Positions 1 to 11,400 of a DNA stretch of 64,000 bases are shown piece after piece. The notes under the pieces are model-generated. The model saw nothing but the letters and a program-made list of their open reading frames with translations, was not told the DNA's origin and searched no databases. How positions within the stretch are numbered: the stretch's first letter is position 1; every line of letters begins with the position of its first letter. The position numbers and the translations under genes were made by a program. Source of the stretch: Rutstroemia sp. NJR-2017a BVV2 (lineage: Eukaryota; Ascomycota; Leotiomycetes; Helotiales; Rutstroemiaceae); contig NJPS01000045.1 in assembly GCA_002946415.1 (NCBI GenBank), positions 124,001 through 188,000 on the forward strand. The letters are read 5' to 3'.

Positions 1-248
1 TGTCTATAACACTAGACCTAAAGAATTCCAAGGCTCTGAGAATAGCCCTTGCATGAAGAGAGAGTAGCATGCCGAAATCTCACTTGCAACTCAACCAAAA
101 TAAAAATAAAATCAAGCCACAAATTTCGAAATAACTACATCCTTCTTATGATTCAACTCCTATCTCCCGTAGTGATTTCTCAGATATGGTATATAATCCC
201 CTAACCTCCATCCAAACCGCCTCAATGTTCCTTCTTCTCTACACCTCC
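1..248. other. 3' flank of TSR4, no gene seen
   Basis: This is left-edge sequence beyond the TSR4 stop codon. From about 190 the plus strand becomes very C-rich, so the TSR4 transcript (minus strand) is G-rich here. No open frame, RNA gene or repeat is convincing. Confidence 0.5.
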
Positions 249-1653
249 CTATCTCCTCCCACCCAACTCCTCCCATTGCACACCCACCCACTCCTCCACA
301 TACCCCGTCTTCCCCGTCTCCACCCCCCTGGGCACACAATCCCCCTCGCAAACCCCCAAAATCAGCGTCCCCCACTCCATCCCATCCAGCCCCTCCTCCT
401 CCCTCTCCAACTCCATTATCGCATGCGGCGTCACCTGCGCCTCGAAGACTCTTCCCTTCCCACAGTTTCCACAGCGTGGGATTTTCGCGGTTCCGTTTGT
501 CGTCGTCGTTGTTGTTGTTGTTGTTATTTTCCCCGAAGAGGAGGAAGAAGAGGAAGAGAATAACTTCCCCACGGCGTCGGTCTTCGAATAGAGCAGAGGT
601 TCGCCCCGGAACTCGTACCGCAGGACTTGTTCGGGGTTTTGCGCGAGCCGGTCGGCAAATTTCTGGAAGGTGGTGTCGTGCGTCGATTCGAATACTTCTT
701 TGTCTTCTTTTCCGCCCGAGGAGGAGGAGGACGGGTCGGCGTCGAGGTCCATGATGGTGGTGTTTTGGGGGGGCGCGGGGAGGGGGGTGGCGTCGAGGGT
801 TTCGTAGTCGGCGTCGATGAGGTAGAGGGTTGGGTAGGGGGTGGGGAGGAGGGAGGGGGAGGATGGGTAGGGTTCGCTGGCGGGGGGTTCGGGGGTGGAG
901 GGAGAGGGGGTGTTGTTGAGGGAGAGCACGGATGCGAATGTTTTGGGGAGATTCTCGTTTTGTTTTTCCGTCTCGCTCGCGGCCGGAGTAGGATTCTGCG
1001 GGGCCTTAGCAGCCAATTCCGAAGTTGGCAAGCCCGCCGCCGCGAAGGGATTCGACTGCGCCGAAGACGTCGAGAAGGGATTCATCCCCGACCCTGTAGC
1101 GAACGGGTTTACATTCCTACTCCCTGAACCCGACGGCTTTGCCCCAAACAAACTCTCTCCCATATTGACCGCAGGTTTTGCTTCCGGTTTTGGTGTTTCC
1201 ACTTCCTTCTCTTCTTTCCCCTTTGCTTGTTTGGATTTACTCGCCGCCGCTTCGGAAATCCGTGTGCCTCGTAACGCACGCACGCTGCCTTCTTTTCGCC
1301 GACAGGTCTTGCGCCGACAGGTGAGGATATAGAGACGCCGTTCGTGGCCGGGGAAAACTTCGGGCAAGTCGCCGTTTAGTTGGAGAATGAGGACCATGAG
1401 ATCGTTGCAGATTTTACATTTGGCCAGGGAGGCAGGAGGGGGCGTGGAAGCATCGAGCCATTCCTAAGGTTTGTTAGTATAGAAGTCTTGGAAACTATAA
1501 CCAAGGACGGATTTGAACTCGACTTACGGGTTGTCCTCCTAAATGTGTAATTGTATCATCCTGGGGTTCTTTAGAGGCGTATCCGAGGAGGACGTTGGTT
1601 TCGGTATAATCATTGTCTTCTCCACCGGAGGAATCGCTGTCGTATGCAGCCAT
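249..1653 (-). CDS. TSR4: TSR4 / PDCD2-type 40S ribosome biogenesis protein
   Basis: Family knowledge: Tsr4/PDCD2 proteins act in cytoplasmic 40S maturation and chaperone newly made ribosomal protein uS5 (Rps2). Exons are 1653..1528 and 1463..249, giving 446 aa. The 64-nt intron has a GTAAGT donor, a TACTAAC branch site and a TTAG acceptor. Exon 1 starts MAAYDSDSSGGEDNDYTETN, and the splice joins GGQP to EWLDASTPP. The N-terminal zinc-binding part has CKIC followed by two further cysteines near TCRRKTCRRKEG. The C-terminal PDCD2_C domain begins near residue 311 (FQKFADRLAQNPEQVLRYEF) and includes CGNCGKGRVFEAQ. A long linker rich in Ser, Pro and Asn separates the two. Oddities are a run of 8 Ser and one of 10 Thr inside the PDCD2_C domain and a sharp change of strand composition near the 3' end. 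UTP22, another small-subunit assembly gene, lies just upstream on the same strand. Confidence 0.9.
499..562 (-). repeat. Trinucleotide runs encoding poly-Thr and poly-Ser in TSR4
   Basis: On the plus strand there is a GTC/GTT run (about 499-530) and a GAG/GAA purine run (about 533-560). Read on the coding strand these give ten Thr and eight Ser codons, separated by Gly-Lys-Ile. They lie between LLYSKTDAVGKLF and IPRCGNCGKG, within the conserved C-terminal domain. Confidence 0.85.
767..800 (+). other. G-run cluster, possible G-quadruplex, on TSR4 template strand
   Basis: The plus strand carries runs of 7, 4, 6 and 3 G separated by short spacers, which satisfies the usual four-run G-quadruplex pattern. 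TSR4 is transcribed from the minus strand, so the G-rich strand is the template. The corresponding protein segment is low complexity (TPLPAPPQNTT). Folding is inferred only from the pattern. Confidence 0.5.
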
Positions 1654-2002
1654 GTTTTGCGCTTAACTTCAAAACAACAAGACAAAGTGCGCCGTCTGGT
1701 AAGTTGGGAAAAGAGAGAGCTTTGGAAAGAACTTTTGAAAATCTTCCCTCGGTTTGCCCCGCGCATCAACTTTTCTTACCCCCACCAACTTTTTTCTAGC
1801 GAGCGTAAGGCTGAGCCTGTAAAGTGGGCCTAAAATTCGTGCCCCTCCACGAGCTCGGATAAGCAAGAAGCATTACAAGTTGCGCCGGGAGGAGAACCTA
1901 GCTGCAGTACATACATGCAAGCAGAGTTTAGAAAGGTATCAAGACAATTCAAATGGGTATCAATTATATTTATTCCTTCTACATATTCAAATAATCTAGT
2001 AC
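1654..2002. other. Spacer: TSR4 promoter and UTP22 3' flank
   Basis: The 349 bp between the TSR4 start and the UTP22 stop must hold the TSR4 promoter and the UTP22 3' UTR. I see no TATA element or other recognisable site. Confidence 0.5.
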
Positions 2003-5000
2003 TCAACGAGTTTCAATCCTCGAAATCATATCCCCACCCAAACGAGCAATTTCCGCCAAAATCGCAGGCTTGTTCATCTCAATGCTCTTGCTGCCTTCTT
2101 CCCCATCTCTTGGCTTCGTTACATATCCCAAGTTTACTTTGAAAGCTCTCGGCGCGGCAGTCTGAGGATTCCACAACCCTCCTATCCGCGCTCCAGTTGT
2201 CTCGCTGTGAAAAAAGACTATACTTCCAGCATAGAGAGTCTCAAGTTCCTCGATAAACAGTCGGGTCGGATGATAGTCAAGCTTCTCGATGCTTAATTCT
2301 GACTGCACTTCAAGGTTCTTGAAACGATGGGAGTCCTTCTCTTTCGTCTTGCCGGCAGCTTTTGAACTTAAATGTATAACAAAGTCGTAATCACTTGTGG
2401 AGGTAGCGAACAATGTTCTAGGATCCAAATCGAGGGTGTGATCTTTAACGGCCTTGCAAGCTGACCTCGCTAAGGCGGTCATTCGAGCAGCTACCATTTT
2501 CGAAGGTCCCTTTTCCGTGAAAGCAGTGCCGGTTATGTCGTGATTTGATGCTGCGAAGAGTACTGTGCGGTTCATCCCTGGGTCAATCTTCCGCCACGCT
2601 TCCAATCTAGTATTGATGGCCGAAACGTCCTTGTCAGTCATTGTTCCTGTGAAATCCACAACTAATGGCACCGAGCGCCAATCCCATCGTGAAATGAATA
2701 GTAAAGTCCGTAAAAATCCCGACATGACACTCGATGGCGCTTTCCAGGGGTAAGGTTGCAAAAAGACTCGAGCAGCCAAGAGTTCAATCAACTCCTCGCT
2801 AATGTGTCCCGACAGCATATGACTGTCGAACCACTTCTTAACAAGACGAATGGTTGGTGATAACAGAGGGAATCTAGTACAATGTGTTGAGATGGATTGT
2901 GTATGCAGCGGAAGCTGCACATTGACACGTTTGTAAAGAGCTAATGCTGACACGGCACCTTCTCTGGAGTGGTTGTCAATGGATTTATCTTTGACTTGGC
3001 GTTCGAGAAGGGTCTGCTCTCGTTCATTGTGGATTCGAAGACGGAAGGCGGCACCGGAGGGGTAAACTACGTCGAGAAAGGCGCAATTTTGAAGTGGGTG
3101 GTCCTCATTCTCCAGGCCAAGACGTGTAATGATGCTATCGTTAGTCTCTTCAAGAAGTTCACCAATCTTGAGCAGAAAAGCGATCTTTGTTCGCTGGATT
3201 GCGACAACATCATCCGGCCACCTTCCTGATCCTTCAAATTGAATCAATACATCGGCCGGCGTACTCAAAGGCTGTCTTGGCGAATACGATGGCACCTCGA
3301 TAGAGGAAGAGCGCAATTGGGCACTGATGGCAGAAAGCTGTCTTAGTTGCAGTGGCAGGGCTTCCATATCTCTGATATCTTTCTCAAAATCGTTATAGGC
3401 CTGTTTCAAGGCCTCAAAGGCTTTTGAGCTACTTCCAAATGAAGGCAGTAGTTTCTCAAATCCTTCGCCAATAAAGACCAAACGTTCGCTCACCTCCTTG
3501 CCAAGGTGGCGCTTTGTTACGTATTTAACGATATCTTCGAAAATCGAGTACGTAGTTCCAGAGGACCAGACCAACGATTCAAGAATACTTCCATCTTTGA
3601 AACGTCGTAATTCAGCTTTCTCCCCCCAAAACTTCTGGAACTTGGCAGCCTTCTTCTTGTCTTCTGCAGCGGGTCCGTGATCAACCAAACGACTAATGTT
3701 CGCTGGATCAAACAGAACAGCCACTTGTAATATCTGGTCACCGCTTATCGGAGGCCCAGAGTTCTTGGTAGGCCAGGATTTCGACTGCGCACTCTTAATA
3801 TCGAGAAGCTTGATCCTATCAGACAACCCCTCTTTCAATACAGCAAATACACGCTTAGCAAAACTTGTGGTATGTAAATTATGATCACAGGTAGAAGCTG
3901 CGTCTTTTTGTACCGGTACCGGGACGTTGATAACACAATCATACTTCTGCAAAGGCTGATCGACTTTCGTAATAAAGGTAGCCTCAAACTGATCAAAAGT
4001 AGAATCATTGAGCATAGTCAGCGAGGTTTTCGCTTCATCGCGCAATAATTCCCAAGAGATTGGCGACATTTTGTACAGAATATTGACCCCCCTTGGACCG
4101 TCATAGAACATTGGCGCATCCGATTTAGACGGGGTAAAGTCGGTGGCCTCAAAAGCTACAGGTTTTGTTGCTAGATCATTGGCAGAGAGGTACTGCACAA
4201 CCGCCTTAAACATCTGGTAGCTGCTATATCCAGGCGACAGTACATTGTGACCCTTAGGTCCGCCACCTTTCAGGAGTAGAGCGGTTAAAGCCGCCCACTC
4301 AAAGTGACCAAAACCTCCTTCGGATACGGTACTGCCAAAACCTCTTTGCCTAAGCCATACTCGTCCGAGCATACATGCGTCTTTGAAGCCCTCCGAAGTT
4401 TTTGAGGTTGTGTGGAGAAGCTGTAAATATGGCTCGAAGCTAATATCTGCACTTAAAGATGCGTTGTAGAAGGGGGAAGGTTCCGGTGTCGTGGTGCTAC
4501 CTGCTGCACCTTCCTTTGGCCGGATTGAGTTCTTTGTAGGCAGTAGTTTCGTTTGCGAGAAGAATCCCCGAGGAGCAGCGGGAATGATATGAATCTCGAA
4601 TTTCGAACTTTGATCTGTCTTCGTACCCTCTTCTGTTGCTTGTTAGTTTAGTCTTGAAGATTGCTTCATGCGACTTACTTGATTTCCGTTTGGCAATCAG
4701 TATTGGGTGCAAACTATTGCCATTCAAATAGTCATACTCCAAAGTGAAGTCTGCCATTGCAGTCTGAAGACCTGCAGCTAAACACGCCAAGTAATACGCT
4801 CTCTTATAAAAGTATCGGTAGTTCAGGTAGTCTTTCTCTTGGAAAATAGATGCAGGCATAGTAACGATCATATCGACACACAATGACTTTTCCGATTTAA
4901 CCATAGTGGCCAACGGGTAGCTTCCAACAACATTAATCCCAGATGGCTTCGCATAAAGTAGTTTGTAAGCTGCGTTGTTGTCGGGCTTCGGGTCGGGGAA

Positions 5001-5473
5001 CGGTATGGCGATTTTGTGAGGTTTGGAGAAGGATTTGATGGCATCAGGAATCTGTGCATAGATGTTAATGGTTTGTAAAATCTCCAATGGAGAAAAGTAT
5101 ATACCGAAAGAGGTCCCCGATCTTCAATGCCTTCTATGCTATTTTTGAGCTGGTGTAGAGCATCTTTTATTGCTCCGGCACGCTTTTCGTAATTGGGTCG
5201 GATTTCAGTCAACATCTCGTCCACCTGGAGCTTAAACATGCTCGACTTGTACATCCCACCGGCGTATAGCGCTGCATCTTGATCATCGTGGCGTCGTTTC
5301 ACGGGTACATTGGCTGGCTTCGATCGAGCTGCATTCTCCCCTTGCGCCGAACCCTCTTCGTCTTCTGAACCGCTCTCAACTTCGCTTTCTTGGTTGTCAG
5401 ATCTCACAGAGGCAGTCCCTTCATCGTCGCTTGTGTGTTCGAGCTTGCGCCGTTTTGTCGTTAGAGGTGCCAT
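2003..5473 (-). CDS. UTP22: UTP22 / Nrap, SSU processome subunit
   Basis: Family knowledge: Utp22 (Nrap) is a nucleolar component of the UTP-C module of the small-subunit processome, working with Rrp7 and casein kinase 2 on early 18S pre-rRNA. Exons are 5473..5105, 5051..4679 and 4632..2003, giving 1,123 aa. Introns are 53 nt and 46 nt with good branch sites. The first splice joins EDRGPLS to IPDAIKSFSKPHK; the second joins AKRKS to KEGTKTDQ. The N-terminal 60 residues are charged and nuclear-signal-like (KRRKLEH, then an acidic stretch). The rest matches the Nrap fold of repeated inactive nucleotidyltransferase and helical domains, with PFPDPKPD, SYPLATMVKSEKS, CMLGRVWLRQRGFG and FEATDFTPSKSDAPMFYDG visible. 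I chose the second in-frame ATG (MAPLTTKRRK) because it has A at -3 and G at +4; an ATG eight codons upstream remains possible. Confidence 0.93.
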
Positions 5474-5780
5474 GATGAGAGAATTGCTGATGCGCAAATA
5501 GGATGGTATTGGTCAGGCTGGCTCTTCTGCGCCAAAATTATTTTCAAGAAAAAAGTTGAGCCATGTCTTAGCCCCACGCTCAGCATTTAAGCTTAAATTT
5601 TAGTGCTTAGCCCTTGTAAGTATTCCCGTGCACGTCTCGCTTGCTCCGATAACGGATAAAGATTTCTATCAAGATAACTGTTTACAAACCAAAAACACTA
5701 GAAGTTATTATACAGGATTTTACAGATTTGCCGTATTTTATACCACCAACGATTGAAAGTATAAAGTAAGGAGCTTGAAT
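5474..5780. promoter_or_regulatory. Bidirectional promoter between UTP22 and cystathionine gamma-synthase
   Basis: 307 bp separate the two divergent start codons. The part nearer the CGS gene is AT-rich with several TTTATA/TATAAA-like strings. The one closest to the CGS ATG is only about 16 nt away, too near to be a normal TATA box. No TGACTCA site occurs in this spacer; two occur in the CGS introns instead. Confidence 0.5.
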
Positions 5781-7755
5781 ATGTCGGTCATCGAACTTGG
5801 AGAATCTGTACCTGCTCTGACGCCTCATGTGAGTGATTCTCCACGTTTCCTGTGATCTGGATGGGAAAAGAAAATTTCCTGGATTGATATACTGTGACTC
5901 AAGTACTGACTAATTCACTCCAGGCCACCAGTGTATCTTTACCAACATGGAAAGACAACATTGGATATGAGGAGGGTGAAGAGAGGGTTTTGAACAAAAT
6001 GACAACAGGTTACCCTCGGTCAGTACCCATTTGCCTCACTATTCGCTTCCCACATCACTGACGTCGTCCTCGTGACTCAGATTCTTCATACACAAACTCA
6101 TCGTAGCATTTGCAGATGACATTACCAAAGCATATGGAAGTCCAGATGAACAGGCAATGCTATTTCCTTCCACCAAGACTGCCAACAGTTGTGTAAAATT
6201 CATGCTTGGCAGAGACCCGTCTATCTCTCCAAATCAGTTGAAAGTCGTCGACTTAGTCCTTGAACGGGGAACAGGATCCACGGAGATTATAACAAAAGTC
6301 TCCCCTTCTATTTCAGCTGTTCTATATCCGAAAGAATTCTTCCCCGTTGCAAAGCAATACTGGCAGCATTCTGGAAACGGCGTTTCTAGCAGACGAGCCG
6401 AGTTTTGCCACACCCTTTTCCAGGAAGGACTACTGGTTCGAAGAACAGCATCGTCGAGCCCTCAAAGTACAGAAAAGTTATGTAAGGGTCCCAGGAGATA
6501 TCAGAGAGGCTCTATAGACAAAACTTCCAGGTCGAATCATGGTTCAAATGGCATTGATGGTGTGCATTCGCCTATCTCGCCTGCGAATTCAGAAGCTAGA
6601 GAGAGCCTGCAATTCCTCGAGGAACGATTTGGCCGCAACCTTGATGTTTCCTTGGTAGATAATGCCAAGTCTGCAATCCGCCGACGAATTGCTGGAGCTC
6701 TCGTCGATGAAGTGGATCTATCCCAAGCTCCTAGCGGCGAGATGACCTCGAACATGCGTGGAGTTGCTGGACTATCCGAGGATGATGTTTACTTATACCC
6801 GTGCGGCATGAATTCCATCTTCACCACGCATCAGATGATGCTGAAAGCCAGGGGTTCGCTTAAGAGTATATCATTCGGGTTCCCGTACGTCGACACCCTC
6901 AAAATCCTAGAGAAATTCGGCCCGGGCTGCACATTCTACGGAAACGGCTCATCCGAAGACCTCGACGACCTAGAAACCCGACTCAAAGCCGGCGAGAAAT
7001 ATCTCGCCATGTTCTGCGAATTCCCCGGCAACCCCATGCTCAAATGTCCCGACCTCAAACGCATCCGCTCGCTAGCCGACCAATACGACTTCGCCGTCGT
7101 CGTCGACGAAACCATCGGCAACTTCATCAACGTGCACGTCCTCCCCTTCGCCGACGTCGTCGTCAGCAGTCTCACCAAGATCTTCTCCGGCGAATGCAAC
7201 GTCATGGGAGGCAGCGCGATTCTCAATCCGCGCAGCCGCTACTACCCCGCGCTCAAAGCCGTCGCCGCCCAAGAATACGAAGACAACTACTGGGCCGAAG
7301 ACGTCATTTTCATGGAGCGCAACAGCCGCAACTTCGTCTCGCGCATCGAGAAGATCAACGAGAACGCAGAACTCATCTGCGATATCTTGCGCACGCATCC
7401 GCTGGTGAAAGACGTCTATTATCCGAAATTTAACAGCTCGAAGTGCTTCTATGATGATTGCCGCACGCCGAATGGTGGGTATGGGGGGTTGTTGTCGTTT
7501 ACGTTGAAGGAGACGGTGCGGGCGGCGGCGTTCTATGATCGCATTGAGACGGCGAAGGGGCCGAGTCTAGGGACGAATTTCACGCTGACGTCGCCGTATG
7601 TTATACTAGCGCACTACTTGGAGTTGGATTGGGCGGAGGGGTTTGGTGTGCCGAGGGATTTGATCAGGATTAGTGTGGGGTTGGAGGATAAGGAGGATTT
7701 GAAGGAGAGGTTCGAGGTTGCTTTGAGGGCGGCGGAGGAGGTTAAGGTGGGGTGA
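5781..7755 (+). CDS. STR2: Cystathionine gamma-synthase (fungal STR2 type)
   Basis: This PLP enzyme condenses an activated homoserine ester with cysteine to form cystathionine in the transsulfuration route to methionine (Neurospora met-7, yeast STR2). Exons are 5781..5828, 5924..6018 and 6081..7755, giving 605 aa. Splices join TPH to ATSVSLPTW and GYPR to [10 protein letters not shown]. The N-terminal ~200 residues are the extension typical of fungal members. The catalytic fold follows, with [45 protein letters not shown] and [16 protein letters not shown]; the Lys there (about residue 414) is the expected Schiff-base lysine. The C-terminal part has [14 protein letters not shown] and [10 protein letters not shown]. 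Both introns contain TGACTCA. Codon use is strongly C-ending until about 7440, then strongly G-ending to the stop. Confidence 0.93.
5895..5901 (+). promoter_or_regulatory. TGACTCA, Gcn4/CPC1-type site in CGS intron 1
   Basis: This is an exact match to the canonical cross-pathway-control element bound by Gcn4/CPC1 bZIP factors. It lies in intron 1 (5829-5923), 114 bp after the start codon, in a gene of amino-acid synthesis. Function is inferred from the motif and the gene's role. Confidence 0.45.
6073..6079 (+). promoter_or_regulatory. TGACTCA, Gcn4/CPC1-type site at end of CGS intron 2
   Basis: This second exact match is 178 bp after the first. The last bases of the motif overlap the CAG splice acceptor of intron 2 (6019-6080), so part of the match could be due to the acceptor consensus. 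Confidence 0.4.
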
Positions 7756-8327
7756 GTGGTGGAGGAGGGAAGAGGGGAAGTGATGAAGGGGAAGAGGGAA
7801 GGAGTATACATAGTAGCGTTTGCATGAGACATACATAAAGAAGCGACATAGCAAGTTTTCTACTACCACTTCGCGTTGTCCAGACCGTATGAGATGAGTT
7901 GCAACCTGACAAAGTCTGCTGTATTCAACAAGGAAGGCAGACTATGAACACCAAGCTGCTGCACTGCGAGGCTACGCTAGTGCGTATGATATACAGTATA
8001 AGGTCGGTGTTTCCACTGCAAACTAAACCCAACACCTCCTTTTTCTCCTCAAGCATCACCCGTTTGGTATCTTCATCCAACCCTCTGCTCTACTGTCCTA
8101 TATCGAGCTCCGTCAGATAATCCCATCTCATTTTCAACCACACTACCCCAACGCAATAGCTCATAATACTCCGCATATTCAAAGCCCAACAGAAGAAAAG
8201 GAGAGAACTATCCAACGTGTTGGTGTTGGGATTGTAGAAGTAGTCGTATCACCTCATTGATGTAATAGCTTCGAGCTGTGTCCTCGCGTGGAAATACATA
8301 GATAGATAGACTCGAATTCAACTATGC

Positions 8328-8419
8328 TTGTTTGTTTGTTTGTTTGTTTGTTTGTTTGTTTGTTTGTTTGTTTGTTTGTTTGTTTGTTTGTTTGTTTGTT
8401 TGTTTGTTTGTTTGTTTGT
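8328..8419 (+). repeat. (TTTG)n microsatellite, about 23 copies
   Basis: This uninterrupted TTTG tetranucleotide array of about 92 bp is followed by TG-rich sequence and shorter TGTATGAA repeats to about 8510. It is the longest perfect microsatellite in the window. Confidence 0.97.
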
Positions 8420-11400
8420 CTGCGTGTGTGTGAGTAGCCAGCCGTATGTGCTTTTGCGTGTGTGTGTGGAGGGAGGTATGTGTGTATGTATGAATGTATG
8501 AATGTATGCTTGGACTTGTTGGGTATATGAGGATGCGAGCGTTAGAAGAACAGTTAAGTATTTGATGTCAGATGCGCGAGTGAGATCTGCAGGTTCAAGG
8601 AAGGCTCCTTAGTGTTCTGACTGCGACTCTCTTTGGTTTCTGCTGTTCAGGTACTTCGGTTCGAGGTCAAAGGGAAGTTGTACTGGACTGTGGACTGGAG
8701 TCATATCCCATGGAAAGCTGGGTAGTGAGGGTAGTGAAGTCGGTTCGTCTGTTTGTTAGGAGAGAGATGCGGGGTGATTCAGTCTAGTATATCGTCAAGC
8801 AGCACTATCATGAGAATAATCAGCCAAAGAAGACGAGGTAGATCAGTTCCAAGACCATTGACTTAAGGGACGATGTATGCGGCTCTTTCTTGCAGCCCAT
8901 CATAGTTAGAGGTAGCCTCACCTGCAGCCCACAGCCCCAAGCTGCATAAGTGAGCAAGCTGTATGATAACAGTTAGCCGAATACGAAGGTGCGCATCTAT
9001 CAGAGTTCTGTCTTCGCTATACACCGGTGAAGCGTATGCACGGTGGACCCATTGTCGTCGAAGTGCCGGTCATAGAAAGGGGGTGCATCGGGCTCATCGT
9101 TGTGCTTAGGGTGAGCAGGGCGTCTGCTCGTCTAGTGGGGGCTATATGCCCGAAGGTCATACAAATTCGGCACATACGACTCTGTACTATGCACGTACGT
9201 ACAATGAACTGGTTGTCAATGCATTTGCCATTGGCCAGACGCCATTGGTAGTGAAGCATTGGTATACGAGACTCCTGAAGCAGGAATATCTACCGAAGAG
9301 AGTAACACACATCGAGCCGGAAGTAACGGAACTGCAGTGATGTGGAATCCTAAGCAAGGGGGCCGAAGGGGTTCCTTTCGAATGATAGGCTGTGGTGCGA
9401 AGAGACGTGGGACAAGATCAACGCATCAAGTATCGTTGAACGTCGCATCTCTTGAGGGTAATCTTGATTTGATGAGGCGTTTGACCACTCACCTTCTTCG
9501 ATGGGACGCATACTTACTCGTAATCATCCATGCTCCTGCAGTGAAGCGCCGGGATCTTGATCTGTTGGCGTAGTACTATATGTATACTTCCTTCTGCATC
9601 AGTAGTCTACCCCTTTGTGACCGAGACTTCTAAGAGTTTATGATTGTTGGATACCCTTGCAGCATCAATAGTCTAGTTAATACATTGGCCGTCTCGCTTG
9701 ACCATCCTTGCTGCGTTATATTAGTTTTGGGGATGGTCCTTTTGCTTTTTTGGCCAGAGGTCGGATGCCAGTGAGCTAGTAAGAATCGGCAAAGCCGTGG
9801 GACTTTCGAATGAGACCTTGGCCGGTATGCTAGATGGCAAAACGCATGAGGGTCTACAAGTAGAGACAGTCGGGGAACGCATGATCCTCATCATGAATGG
9901 TGAGATCGTGAATTAGAGCAGAGTTACACCAGGCAGCAACCATTCTACAGTTGAGAGACGCGATATAGGAGTGCATGAGGAGGATGGCGTGACCATACAC
10001 ACCAATAACAGAGTATAATATCTATCATATAATCCAATATGGTTTACCAGCTCACATCATCGATCACTGGCTTTGTGATAATGGTAGAAAGAAGCAGCGG
10101 GGGGGTGGCAAATAATTGACCTGTAGATACCCCGTATTTACTTTCGACCCCACAGTGTGAAACTTCACAGCTGTGCTAGGGACACCGATGATGATGGCAT
10201 CGGAGTAGGCGCTATTCGGCGACCTGAGACCTCCCCACGGGTTGCAGATTCGCTAGAGAAATAGAGATATGATAATGTGATGCTGCCCCCCTAGGAAGCA
10301 GACCAATGAGCTCGCAGAAGACGGCATAGTAGCTCGAAGACGAAGGAATTGTGGTTATTACTGATAACAGCATGATTCCCTCCATTCGTGTGGGCATGCG
10401 CAATAACTCGTTGGTAGTTGCCAGCTGGCTCCTTGAACCAATCAGCTCATGCAATTCAAAAGTCAGATGCTACCATGGAACTAACCATTATTGCAGTCCG
10501 ACTGATGGTTTAACTGGAAATCCGATCTGGAATAAACTTTGTGAGTAACTATTTATACAACATAAAGTTCATCAATTACCCATATAAACCGAGAGTATAC
10601 TAAGTTTTGTTATTGGCGGATGCAGCGTCATGAATGAGCCTCAATTGAAGGGCTGGAGAAGGTATGACAATGTCTGAACAAATGGTCGTGCGTGCGCACC
10701 CATGCTCACTCGCCACATATTTCAGGTGATACCAGACTCCGTATCTAGCATTTTTCAACGAGCCAAGCTGACGTTATGTGCATATAAGCAGTAAGAGCAG
10801 TCACGGCTGGATAGCCAAGACACCACCTCCGCGACATCGCCACATGCTTGCATAGTCGGTAACGACATATCTGAAAAGAATGGGCTTTTGCATAGATAGT
10901 GAAACATAGAAACGTGGGAAACAAGATGCTGACTGCAGAGGATGCAAGTGAGCCTTTCGATCCTTCGGTTCAGACTTCCAGGTGTAGACAAAGTGTCAAC
11001 CAGGGCAGTTAATGATGGCTTTCGCTGGGACCAGGCCCGCTCTGCAGCTATGGGAGTCGTTGTTTGAGATAGAGGAGTGGAAGTTACTTGAATTTAGGCT
11101 TCCACTTTTCTCCCAAGTTAACCAAATTATGCTGACACTTGAAGGCGAAAGAATGGATAAGGTGTGGTAAAGGCTTGAGCTTCGAGATTGACTCTATTTT
11201 GGTCTCACAGCAAGATTTGGTTGGCCAATTGAGCTCAAACATGCATGCCCCTTGGGACTGCGGACAGCGAATATTTCGTGTGAGCAAGAATCGCATGCCG
11301 GTACCTGCGAATGCGCACGTTGTCAGCGCAAGCTTCTGTTGCTGTTTTGCTGTCACCCAAGGGTACCAGCTCAAAGATGACCCACTACTACATGTACTTA

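Noticed and set aside
627..1332. Plus-strand frames of 145-166 aa opposite TSR4
   Set aside because: Low-complexity Gly/Val/Arg composition caused by the C-rich coding strand of TSR4; no domain, and TSR4 is clearly coding.
7044..7433. 129-aa Arg-rich plus-strand frame and a 108-aa antisense frame (7072-7398) within CGS
   Set aside because: Both are shadows of a coding stretch with strongly C-ending codons. The true frame has the PLP lysine and conserved family motifs.
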